This document shows, piece after piece, positions 25,396 through 33,386 of a stretch of DNA of 64,000 nt. The position numbers and the translations under genes are program-made. The notes beneath the pieces were generated by a model. It was not told the origin of the DNA, did not search any database, and was given only the letters and a program-made list of their open reading frames with translations. This stretch comes from Paractinoplanes bogorensis. Lineage in GTDB: Bacteria; Actinomycetota; Actinomycetes; Mycobacteriales; Micromonosporaceae. Location: positions 124,001-188,000 of the forward strand of contig NZ_JAHKKG010000010.1 in assembly GCF_018829635.1 (NCBI RefSeq). Reading direction: 5' to 3'. Every line of letters starts with the position of its first letter. Position 1 is the first letter of the stretch.

Positions 25396-27669
25396 GTGTT
25401 GTCACTCGCCCCACCCCTGTACGTCATCAACGGCGTGTCGCTCATGCGCGACAGCGAGGACGAGGAGCAGTACTACTACGCCCCCATCGAGCCCCGGCTG
25501 GCGTTGCGGCGCAACCCGCTGACCGGGGCCGAGGTGCCGGTCCTGAAGTTGTTCAAGTTCACCTCGCCCGACGGGGACCGGGCCGGGATCCTGGTCTTCG
25601 ACACCACCCTCGGCCTGCGCCCGGACGAGCAGGCCGACATCGTGGCCGAGCTCGAGAGCCTCGCCGGTCTGCGCCGCCCGCCCCGGCTGTCACCGCTGCC
25701 GTTGACCGGCGGGACGGTACGCCTGATCATGCTCGGCCGGGAGCCCGGTGTGCCCTCGGCCCAACCGGTCACGCCGGCGACCACGGCCGACGACTTCGTG
25801 GCGGCCGTCAGCCATTCCGTGTCGCCCGCTCTCTACGGCGACAACCGGGCGATCTTCTCGGTGGCGCTGAAGCCGGACGGGGTGGCGATCGTCGAGGCGG
25901 CCATGCGCGGCGACATCATGCCCCTCGGCGTCATCTACGACCTCGAGTTCCTGGCGCTGCGCCCGGCCTTCCGGTTCACCATCGACGCCGACTGGGAGCG
26001 GGTGCAGGACCACTTCGAGCAGACCGTCGGCTCCAGCTCGATGCTGCACGAGGTCAAGGTGTCGGAGATCGTCGACAGCCTGGTCGAGGCCCAGGTCATC
26101 AAGATCGACGTGGCCACGTTCGTGCCCGACGACGAGGACGACGCCGCCGTCATCGACCAGCGCGACGAGCTTCTCGACGAGCTCAAGGGCATGATCCTGG
26201 AGAAGTTCTTCGTGCCCTCGCTCGACCCGATCACCCAGAAGACCGACGGATGGGACCAGACCGCACACGGCATCAGTTCGCTGCGCAAGGCGTTCCACTC
26301 CGGCGGCGCCGACGGGCTGTTCACCTTCCGGCGGCAGAAGGTCGAACGGACCGACGAGCGCACGTTCAAGGCCGACGTCACCTCGAGCACCACCATCCGG
26401 CGGTCCATCCACCCGCAGGCCCACCTGCAGGGCCTGTCCGGGCTGGTCGGGGTGCTCGGCCTCGACATCGACGACTTCATCGAGGCGGTGACGCCCGATC
26501 CGTTCTTCGAGAAGCGGACCGTCGAGGTGTCCGCGCTGGCCGACTTCGCGGCCGACGGGATCTCGCGGATCACCGTCCGGGTTCGCTACGGCAGCGAGCA
26601 GCACGACGTCGCGCTCACCGCCACCGGGCAGACCGGGACCGTGGTGTTCGACAGCATCGTCGAGCGGGGTGTCGTCCGCCGTGCGGTGGAGGTCGACTTC
26701 ACGGTCAGCTTCACCGGCGCCGACACCAGCGAGCGCCCGGCCCAGCTGCAGTCGGCGCCCCGCACCTACACCACCGACCACGTCGAGGTGATCGCCCGCG
26801 ACCTCTACACGGTGACGCCCATCCCGATCCGGTTCCTGCCGGCCGGCCTGCTGACCGAGTTCCCGCAGATCGAGGTGCAGCTGCGGTACGCCGACAAGAC
26901 GCACGCGATCGCCCAGGACGACGTGGTGCGGCTCGACGAGCAGGCGCCGGCCGCCACCTGGCGCCAGTTCCAGATGGATCCGGAGCTGACCGGCTTCGAC
27001 TACCGCATCCGTTACCACGGCGGCGGCCTCAGCGACCGGCAGACCGACTGGCGGCGCGCCGACAGCGAGGAGGTCGTGGTGCGGCATCCGGCGGCCAACC
27101 GGGTGCCGGTGACCGTGGTCGCACCCGGGGTCTTCGACGGGCTGCGCTTCGTCTTCGTCGATCTGTTCTACCGCGACCCGGACACCGCCCTCGTCACCGA
27201 GTACAACGTGCAGTTCGACAAGGACAACCGGGGTCTGCGGCAGGTGGCGGTCGAGACCGCCGCCAACCATCCGTTCCTGCTGTCCTACCGGGTGACGCTG
27301 TTGCGCGAGGACGGCGACCTGATCGAGATCCCGGAGTCGATGACCCGCCAGCGCCGGGTGATCGTGCAGCTCGAGCCGACCGCCCACCGCGTCGTCGAGG
27401 TGCGGCCCGACGGCACGCCGTTCGCCGCGACGGAGCTGCGCGAGCTGATCGCCGACCTGAGTTACGAGGGCGGCGACGGCAAGTTCCACCGGCTCTTCGC
27501 CTTCCCGGCCCACGACGCCCCGGCCGAGTTCTTCGAGTACGACTTCCCGGACGGCGAGACCGGCGAGTACCAGATCGTCGTCGAGCGCCGGTTCCAGAAC
27601 GGCCTGTCGGTGCGGTCGGCCCCGGTGCGCACCGACCGCCGCCAGTTCATCGTCCCCGCGCAGTCCTGA
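25396..27669 (+). CDS. Giant beta-rich protein D (757 aa) of the caspase operon
   Basis: GTG 25396, 9 bases after protein C. The N-terminal module reads QYYYAPIEPRLALRRNPLTG, then GILVFDTTLGLRPDEQADIV, FSVALKPDGVAIVEAAMRGD and PLGVIYDLEFLALRPAFRFT. These line up with protein E almost motif for motif. After a helical and acidic part (VATFVPDDEDDAAVIDQRDE, KGMILEKFFVPSLDP) comes a chain of Ig-like repeats (RITVRVRYGSEQ, QIEVQLRYADKTHAIA, FVFVDLFYRDPDTALVTEYN, ELIADLSYEGGDGK), the last ending near the C-terminus. No catalytic residues or membrane segments were recognised. Confidence 0.75.
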   Translation: MLSLAPPLYVINGVSLMRDSEDEEQYYYAPIEPRLALRRNPLTGAEVPVLKLFKFTSPDGDRAGILVFDTTLGLRPDEQADIVAELESLAGLRRPPRLSPLPLTGGTVRLIMLGREPGVPSAQPVTPATTADDFVAAVSHSVSPALYGDNRAIFSVALKPDGVAIVEAAMRGDIMPLGVIYDLEFLALRPAFRFTIDADWERVQDHFEQTVGSSSMLHEVKVSEIVDSLVEAQVIKIDVATFVPDDEDDAAVIDQRDELLDELKGMILEKFFVPSLDPITQKTDGWDQTAHGISSLRKAFHSGGADGLFTFRRQKVERTDERTFKADVTSSTTIRRSIHPQAHLQGLSGLVGVLGLDIDDFIEAVTPDPFFEKRTVEVSALADFAADGISRITVRVRYGSEQHDVALTATGQTGTVVFDSIVERGVVRRAVEVDFTVSFTGADTSERPAQLQSAPRTYTTDHVEVIARDLYTVTPIPIRFLPAGLLTEFPQIEVQLRYADKTHAIAQDDVVRLDEQAPAATWRQFQMDPELTGFDYRIRYHGGGLSDRQTDWRRADSEEVVVRHPAANRVPVTVVAPGVFDGLRFVFVDLFYRDPDTALVTEYNVQFDKDNRGLRQVAVETAANHPFLLSYRVTLLREDGDLIEIPESMTRQRRVIVQLEPTAHRVVEVRPDGTPFAATELRELIADLSYEGGDGKFHRLFAFPAHDAPAEFFEYDFPDGETGEYQIVVERRFQNGLSVRSAPVRTDRRQFIVPAQS

Positions 27670-27680
27670 CGGAGGGTCTC

Positions 27681-29942
27681 ATGTTGCTTCTCGGCAGTGC
27701 CGGCACGGTGACCGTGGACGGGATCACCTGCTTCCCCGACGACGCCGACCCCACCCGCTACTGGTATCTGCCGGGGCCCGTGCAACTCGCCCGCGACCGG
27801 CGGGGGAAGCCCCGGATCGAGCTCATCCAGTACGTCGGCGCGGCCGGGAACGCCCTCGAGGCCGGCGGGTTCCTCATGCTCGAGGTCGACCTGCGGCTGG
27901 AGAAGGAGGTCGAGCGCCGCATCCGGACCAGGTTGCGGGCGATCGCCGGCGGACCGGTCGAGCTGACCCCGGTGCAGTTCGACGAGGGCACCGTACGCTG
28001 CATGGCCCTCGATCTGGAGGGCCCGGGCGGCACGGCGACGGTGGCCGCCGACGGCACCTTCCGCGTGGTCGAGCGGATCAGCGGCGCCACCACGCCGTCG
28101 CTCGGCGGCACCAACAACGCGATCTTCACGCTGAAGCTCAGCAAGGCGGGCGCGACGATCGTCCGGGAGAGCCTCGAGGGCGGCAGCGTGCCGGTCGGTG
28201 TGCTCTACGACCTGACGTACACCGGCCTGCGCCCGGCCCTCGACGTAACCATCACGGCCGACATGTCGCGAGTCTTCACCCAGTTCAGCGCCAGCCTGGA
28301 GGCGCAGATCTACTACGTGCGGGCCGGCCTCGACGCCGGGTTCGAGAAACTCGTGCAGGACGGCGCGATCAAGATCGTGGTGAAGAACTTCTCGACCGCG
28401 CAGGACCGCGCCGAGAAGGAGAAGTGGGCGCTCGACTTCTTCAAGGAGAACCTGCTCGCCAAGTACTTCGAACCCGTGCTCACGCCGGGCAAACTGGCCG
28501 GCACCCCGGCGAGTGCGGCCGGGCTCAACGACGTCGTCGCGCTCGGCCAGAAGCTGCGTCCGGCCCCGACCACGCCGCCGGCCAAACCCGAGGCCGGCGG
28601 TCCCACCCCGCCCGCGCCGGCCAAACCGCCCAGCTCCAAGGCCCAGCCCGGCGACCCCGACCACGACACCGGCTCGAAGCAGTCCCCGGCCCTGACCGTT
28701 CCGCCCGAGACACCGGCCGCGCCCGACCTGCCGCCGAGCGCGGGTACCGGGGTCGGCGGGGCCAGCCCGCAGGCGCCGGCCGCACCCACCACCGGAATCG
28801 GCTTCGACCCGTCGGCCATCGCCGGGCGCGGCAACGACCTGGGGGCCTCGATCTCGCCGGTCAGCTTCAAGCTCAAGTTCGTACGTCAGGAGGAGAAACG
28901 CACGCTGACCCTGGAGTACCACCGGTCCGAGGCGGTGCAGATGCCGTACAACGCGCAGGGTTTCCTCGACGTCCTCACCGCCGACCTCGACCGGGGTGGC
29001 CTGGTGCGGCGGGTCGACCTGGACGACGCCTTCTTCCGCGACTTCGACGTCGAGGCGATCAGGCAGATCGACTTCGCCCGCATCGGCCTCAACTCGGTGC
29101 AGGTCGTCCTCGACTACGGCGACCCGAGCGATCCGGCCCATCACAAGCACACCGACTTCCTCTTCACCAAGGCCGAGCCGGCGCCGACCGTCAAGGCGTG
29201 GAAGGTGCCGATGGCGACCATCCAGGCCACCTCCTACCGGCGCCAGGTCGAGTACAACTTCGACCCGCAGAGCGGCTGGGAGGGCGACCGGTTCGAGGTG
29301 GACATCCCGGCCGAGCTGACCGACGACCGGCGGTACGAGATCAACCCGTACGAACACCTGAATTTCTCCGAGATCGAGGTGCGCCCCGATCCGCTGCTCG
29401 ACTGGGGGGCCGTGGACGAGGTCACCGCCACGATCACCCTGGAGGGTGCGGGCGGGCCGGGCCCGAGCCGCGTTTTCCGCTTCACCGAGGGGGATCCGGC
29501 CCGCACGTGGCGCGTCCGGACACCGGTTCGCCGCGACGCCGACGGCCGCCGGATCACCCAGCGCTACGAGACCGAGCTGCGTTACCGCCTGCCCGGGGGC
29601 GGCGAGAAGGTGCTGCGCAGCCCGGGACCGATCGCCGGCGAGGTGGTCAACGTGGCTGATCCGTACGCCGGCCGGCTCGTGCTCGAGGTGCGGCCCCTGC
29701 TCGCCCCGGCGGTCCAGATGGCGATCCTCGACATCGACTACCAGGACGCCGCCAACCACTACCAGCGCCAGGTCTCGCTCGAGTTCACGCCCGAGTCGGG
29801 CCGCCAGACCCGCCTGCACCGCATCGCGGTGCCCGACCCGGCCCGGCGGACCTTCCGCTACACGATCACCACGATCACCGCGGACGGGCCGCGCACGCAG
29901 GACCCCGAGGAGACCACCAACCCCCGCATCTTCGTGCGCTGA
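27681..29942 (+). CDS. Giant beta-rich protein E (753 aa) with Pro-rich linker, caspase operon
   Basis: ATG 27681 follows GGAGGGTCTC. The N-terminal module is the clearest: TRYWYLPGPVQLARDRRGKP, GGFLMLEVDLRLEKEVE, TLKLSKAGATIVRESLEGGS, VGVLYDLTYTGLRPALDVTI, then a helical segment QDGAIKIVVKNF and KENLLAKYFEPVL. Residues about 293-375 are a Pro/Ala/Gly linker with scattered Lys (AKPPSSKAQPGDPDHD), disordered and protease-accessible in appearance. The C-terminal half has SPVSFKLKFVRQEEKRTLTL and Ig-like repeats. It immediately precedes the two caspase genes. If the caspases cut a partner, this linker is the best candidate by position and composition (inference). Confidence 0.75.
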   Translation: MLLLGSAGTVTVDGITCFPDDADPTRYWYLPGPVQLARDRRGKPRIELIQYVGAAGNALEAGGFLMLEVDLRLEKEVERRIRTRLRAIAGGPVELTPVQFDEGTVRCMALDLEGPGGTATVAADGTFRVVERISGATTPSLGGTNNAIFTLKLSKAGATIVRESLEGGSVPVGVLYDLTYTGLRPALDVTITADMSRVFTQFSASLEAQIYYVRAGLDAGFEKLVQDGAIKIVVKNFSTAQDRAEKEKWALDFFKENLLAKYFEPVLTPGKLAGTPASAAGLNDVVALGQKLRPAPTTPPAKPEAGGPTPPAPAKPPSSKAQPGDPDHDTGSKQSPALTVPPETPAAPDLPPSAGTGVGGASPQAPAAPTTGIGFDPSAIAGRGNDLGASISPVSFKLKFVRQEEKRTLTLEYHRSEAVQMPYNAQGFLDVLTADLDRGGLVRRVDLDDAFFRDFDVEAIRQIDFARIGLNSVQVVLDYGDPSDPAHHKHTDFLFTKAEPAPTVKAWKVPMATIQATSYRRQVEYNFDPQSGWEGDRFEVDIPAELTDDRRYEINPYEHLNFSEIEVRPDPLLDWGAVDEVTATITLEGAGGPGPSRVFRFTEGDPARTWRVRTPVRRDADGRRITQRYETELRYRLPGGGEKVLRSPGPIAGEVVNVADPYAGRLVLEVRPLLAPAVQMAILDIDYQDAANHYQRQVSLEFTPESGRQTRLHRIAVPDPARRTFRYTITTITADGPRTQDPEETTNPRIFVR

Positions 29943-29955
29943 GACGGAGACGACG

Positions 29956-30876
29956 ATGACGAGACGAGCCCTTGTGGTCGGCATCAACGACTACTCGAGA
30001 CAGCGGCAGCGCAGCGCCGCCCTGGGCCTGAGCTTCCCCGTTCTGACCGGCTGTGTGACCGACGCCAAGGACATGTACGCCCTGCTGACCACCGCCTTCG
30101 GCTTCGAGGAGGTGCATCTGCTGCTCGACCAGCAGGCCGGCCGCGATCGCATCCTGGGCACGTTGCGGGCGATGATCGACGCCTCGGCGCCCGGCGACGT
30201 CGTCTGCTTCTACTACTCGGGGCACGGCGGCATCCTCCCGGCCACGAAGGACGCGACGAACACCCGCTACTACGAGGCGATCATCCCGGCCACCGGTGAC
30301 TGGATCTTCGACCGCCGCCTCGAACAGATGGCCGAGCGGCTGCGACCGGGCGAGGTCAACTTCACCCTCATCATGGACAGCTGCCACTCCGGCGGGCTGC
30401 ACCGGGCCGACGCCGAGGCCCAGGCCGTGCCGCGCAGCGTGCCGATGGACGCCGACGTGCTCGCGGTCATCGAGCACATCCAGACGCTCATCCCGTGCGG
30501 CGCCTGCCTGCCGCCCGGGGCGACCGCGATGGACGGCAACGTCAGCTCACCCGTGCTCGGTGACCGCGGGTTCACCGACCTCGACACCGACCGGGACAAG
30601 ACGCTCGTCGGATCGGCCAAGGCGACCCTGCTGTCGGCCTGCCAGTACTGGCAGACGGCGCTGGAGGCGGGCGGGCACGGGCTCTTCACCTCGGCGATCC
30701 TCGAGATGGTCGACCGGTCCGGGTTCGACGAGTCCTACTCCGACGTGCTCGACACGTTGCGAGCCGGGGTGCAGGCCGCGGCGTCGAAATTCGGCCACGT
30801 GCAGGAACCGCAGCTCTACGGCCAGCTGGGCCGGATGGACGAGGGCTTCCTCCAGCCCTGGAACGCGTCGAGGTGA
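29956..30876 (+). CDS. Caspase-like protease (peptidase C14) 1
   Basis: 306 aa, ATG 29956 with GGAGA upstream. The fold signature is complete: an N-terminal strand RALVVGINDYS, FYYSGHGGIL with catalytic His90, and FTLIMDSCHSGGL with catalytic Cys143. The acidic ring around the S1 pocket expected of Arg/Lys-cutting prokaryotic caspases is suggested but not proven. No pro-domain, signal peptide or fused sensor exists; the protein is the bare catalytic domain with insertions. It lies in the operon after protein E and 4 bases before a second caspase gene. Prokaryotic caspases mature by autoprocessing and act in stress or immune responses. Confidence 0.9.
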   Translation: MTRRALVVGINDYSRQRQRSAALGLSFPVLTGCVTDAKDMYALLTTAFGFEEVHLLLDQQAGRDRILGTLRAMIDASAPGDVVCFYYSGHGGILPATKDATNTRYYEAIIPATGDWIFDRRLEQMAERLRPGEVNFTLIMDSCHSGGLHRADAEAQAVPRSVPMDADVLAVIEHIQTLIPCGACLPPGATAMDGNVSSPVLGDRGFTDLDTDRDKTLVGSAKATLLSACQYWQTALEAGGHGLFTSAILEMVDRSGFDESYSDVLDTLRAGVQAAASKFGHVQEPQLYGQLGRMDEGFLQPWNASR

Positions 30877-30880
30877 ACCG

Positions 30881-31828
30881 ATGACGAAACGTGCTGTCGT
30901 GGTGGGCATCAACGACTACTCGATCCAGGATCCGACCCTGGAATCCGACCTGAGCTGGAGCGTGGCCGACGCGGCGGCGTTCTATCACACGCTGATCGAC
31001 GCGTTCGGGCTGCGCCCGGAGGACATCTACTACTACGCCGACCGCCAGGCGACCCGGGCCACCATCCTGCGCGCGCTCTCGTACATCACCAGCATCGCCG
31101 AGCCCGGCGACGTCGCTGTCTTCTACTACTCCGGGCACGGGGCCCGGGTGCGCGCCGACTCGGGGCACCGCGACGTCGACTCCTACTACGAGGCGCTCGT
31201 GCCGGCGTCCGGCGACTATCTGACCGACTGGGACTTCGCGCGCATCGCGGACGGGCTGCACCCCGAGGTCTGCAACTTCACGCTGGTGATCGACGCCTGC
31301 CACTCGGGCGGTCTGCACGACACCGACAACACGGTGACCAAGGTGCGCAGCCTGCGCTACGCCGACGAGTTGCGCGACCTGATCTGCGCGCGGCTGCGCA
31401 CGCTCATCCCGTGCGGCATCTGCCTGCCCACCGACCGGCACGCCGAGCTCGCGGGCAACGTGTCGGGCGTGCGGCCGCGCGACGACGGCACGATCGACCT
31501 CGACGAGGACCTCGACCGGGTGCTGGTCCGCTCGTCCCGGTCGACGCTGCTGTCCGGTTGCCGCTACGACGAGTCGACCTGGGAGAGCTCGGCCATCGGG
31601 CACGGCCTGCTGACCCAGGCACTGCTCGAGACGTTCAACCGGTCGGTGGTCACCCCGCCGTCGTATCGCGAGGTGCAGGCCGGGCTGCGCACCTCGGTGC
31701 AGCAGCTGATGACCAAGCACATCCGGCCCGGCCACCCGGACGCCACCCAGACACCCCAGCTGCGCGGCCAGGACAACCGCATGGACGAGGGCTTCCTGGA
31801 CGGCTGGACCTTCACCCCCGGCCCGTGA
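30881..31828 (+). CDS. Caspase-like protease (peptidase C14) 2
   Basis: 315 aa, ATG 30881, 4 bases after caspase 1. It begins KRAVVVGINDYS, with the His site FYYSGHGARV (His86) and the Cys site FTLVIDACHSGGL (Cys140), so the dyad is intact. It is a paralogue of caspase 1, sharing LIPCGACLP/LIPCGICLP, the STLLSGCRYDES-type segment and the ending RMDEGFL, but differs in loops, which suggests different substrates or a hetero-pair. Its stop overlaps the GTG of the last operon gene. No regulatory domain is attached, so control may come from the five large proteins (inference). Confidence 0.9.
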   Translation: MTKRAVVVGINDYSIQDPTLESDLSWSVADAAAFYHTLIDAFGLRPEDIYYYADRQATRATILRALSYITSIAEPGDVAVFYYSGHGARVRADSGHRDVDSYYEALVPASGDYLTDWDFARIADGLHPEVCNFTLVIDACHSGGLHDTDNTVTKVRSLRYADELRDLICARLRTLIPCGICLPTDRHAELAGNVSGVRPRDDGTIDLDEDLDRVLVRSSRSTLLSGCRYDESTWESSAIGHGLLTQALLETFNRSVVTPPSYREVQAGLRTSVQQLMTKHIRPGHPDATQTPQLRGQDNRMDEGFLDGWTFTPGP

Positions 31829-32838
31829 CCGCCGCCCCGCTGCTGGATGCCGTCGCCCGGCTCGCCGACGTCGCCCCGGCCGCGGCGGCCCGGGCCCGCC
31901 CGGTGATGGCCGAGGTGCTGGCCGCCGTGTGCCGCACCGCGATGCCCGAGGCGGCCGGGTGCTTCAGCCGGCTGACCCCGGACGGATATCCGGCCGAGCT
32001 GAGCTTCGTCACCGGGCAGCCCGGGTCGGTGCGCTGGACCGCCGAGGTGGCCGGCCCCGAGACACCCGGACAGGACCGGCTGCGCATCGCCGGCGACCTG
32101 CTCGACCGCCTCGGCCACCGGCTGCCGGATCCGGCCGCCGCCGCGCTGTCCGGCGTCCAGAAGGGGCAGTCCCTGCGCTGGGGGGCCTGGGTCGGTCTGC
32201 GGCACGGCGAGAACGGCGACCGGGCCAAGATCTACGTCGAGGTTCCCCCGCTCGCGCCGGACGCCGAAGCGGCGCTCGGCCGTGCCCTGACCGGCGCGCC
32301 CGTTCCCCGGCCGCCGGGTGCGGAGCGACTGCGGATGGCCGGCTACGAGCCGTCGACCGGCCGGGCCGAGTTCTACTGGCGGCTCGGCCCGCTCGACTTT
32401 CCCCGGCTCGCCGGGATCCTGCGCCTCGGCCGGGCCGGCGCGTCGCTGCCGCGGATGACGGCGGTGCTGCGGCTGCTGGCCGGGGAACCGGCCGGCGGAC
32501 CGGCCCGGCCGCTGCCCACCGCCCGTTTCGGTGGCAGCGTCGCCCGGCGGGCCGGTGCCGATCGCACCGAGGTCGCCGTCTTCGCCGCGGCCGCCGACCT
32601 GGCCGGCCACGACGGCCGGGTGCGGTGCCGGGTGGACGCCGCGCTGGCTCACCTCGGCGCCGCTCTGCCGGGCTATCACCGACTCGCACCCGGCCCCGCC
32701 GACCCGCCCGGCCGGCATGCTCCGCGCCATGTGATGCTCGGTCTCGCCCCGGCCGGGGCGCATCTCGCGCTCTCCGTCTCGCTGCGTCCGGCGCCGGCCA
32801 CCGTCGTTACACATCCGTTACCCGATCATGAGAACTGA
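31825..32838 (+). CDS. Unknown 337-aa protein ending the caspase operon
   Basis: GTG 31825 overlaps the caspase 2 stop (GTGA). No signal peptide or membrane segment. It starts TAAPLLDAVARLADVAPAAA and has a repeating pattern of about 100-residue alpha/beta units: LSFVTGQPGSVRWTAEVAG, WVGLRHGENGDRAKIYVEVP, RAEFYWRLGPLDFPRLAGIL, RTEVAVFAAAADLAG, HVMLGLAPAGAHLALSVSL. The alternation of a K/R-x-Y strand with helices recalls the ABBA prenyltransferase barrel, but the match is by eye only and weak. It could equally be an unrelated alpha/beta effector. Its strict position at the end of the operon argues for a role with the caspases and large proteins. Confidence 0.6.
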   Translation: MTAAPLLDAVARLADVAPAAAARARPVMAEVLAAVCRTAMPEAAGCFSRLTPDGYPAELSFVTGQPGSVRWTAEVAGPETPGQDRLRIAGDLLDRLGHRLPDPAAAALSGVQKGQSLRWGAWVGLRHGENGDRAKIYVEVPPLAPDAEAALGRALTGAPVPRPPGAERLRMAGYEPSTGRAEFYWRLGPLDFPRLAGILRLGRAGASLPRMTAVLRLLAGEPAGGPARPLPTARFGGSVARRAGADRTEVAVFAAAADLAGHDGRVRCRVDAALAHLGAALPGYHRLAPGPADPPGRHAPRHVMLGLAPAGAHLALSVSLRPAPATVVTHPLPDHEN

Positions 32839-32900
32839 GTCGTCCGGGATGGCATCGCACCAGATACACAGTCAAGCGATACCTGAACGGGGAACCTCAG

Positions 32901-33383
32901 ATGCTCAAGCACCTCCTGGTCGTCACCGGCGCCGCTCTCGTGCTCACCGGATGCTCGGCCGGCGTGGAACGGGTCGGCGGCGAAGCGGCTCCGGCCGTCG
33001 CACCCAGTCCGTCGGCGACCATCGCCGCCCCCTCGCCGACGCCCTCGGCCTCGGCCGAGCCGACCACCGCGCCCACGACGCGCCCGCCAGCGTCCCCGGC
33101 CGGGCCCTGCCCGGTGACCAACAAGACGCTGCAGAAGGCTCTGGCCGCACACCCCGATGACGGCGTGTTCCCCGACTCCACGTTCACCAAGATCGTCTGC
33201 TTCGAGGGCTACGCGGCCACCACGGTGCCCGAACGCTCGAACTCCGACGAGTCGTACGTGGTGTGGAAGCACGCCTCCGGCTCCTGGACGGTGCTCAGCA
33301 GCGGTACGGCCGACATCTGCCCGGGCGTTCCGGCCGACGTCATCAAGCACTTCCGCAGCGCCCGCTACGGCGCCTGCGGCTGA
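32901..33383 (+). CDS. Small secreted lipoprotein
   Basis: 160 aa, ATG 32901 after GGGGAACC. The signal peptide MLKHLLVVTGAALVLTGC ends in a lipobox LTGC (Cys18), so it is lipid-anchored outside the membrane. Residues about 30-72 are a Ser/Thr/Pro/Ala linker. The mature domain of about 85 residues begins GPCPVTNKTLQKAL and has four cysteines (PCPV, IVCFEG, DICPG, GACG) that could form two disulfides. Function unknown. It starts 62 bases after the caspase operon on the same strand but with its own spacing, so it is probably a separate gene. Confidence 0.8.
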   Translation: MLKHLLVVTGAALVLTGCSAGVERVGGEAAPAVAPSPSATIAAPSPTPSASAEPTTAPTTRPPASPAGPCPVTNKTLQKALAAHPDDGVFPDSTFTKIVCFEGYAATTVPERSNSDESYVVWKHASGSWTVLSSGTADICPGVPADVIKHFRSARYGACG

Positions 33384-33386
33384 TGG

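Noticed and set aside
21075..29942. A continuous 2955-codon open frame on the plus strand
   Set aside because: Up to about 27680 it is in a different frame from genes B, C and D and is Arg/Pro/Gly-rich with no motifs, as expected of the shadow frame in high-GC DNA. Only its last 753 codons, from ATG 27681, are the real gene E.
18188..32838. The caspase operon as a contractile injection or prophage tail cluster
   Set aside because: Large beta-rich proteins suggested it, but no sheath, tube, baseplate (gpJ-like), AAA+ ATPase or holin gene is present and the module pattern does not match known tail proteins.
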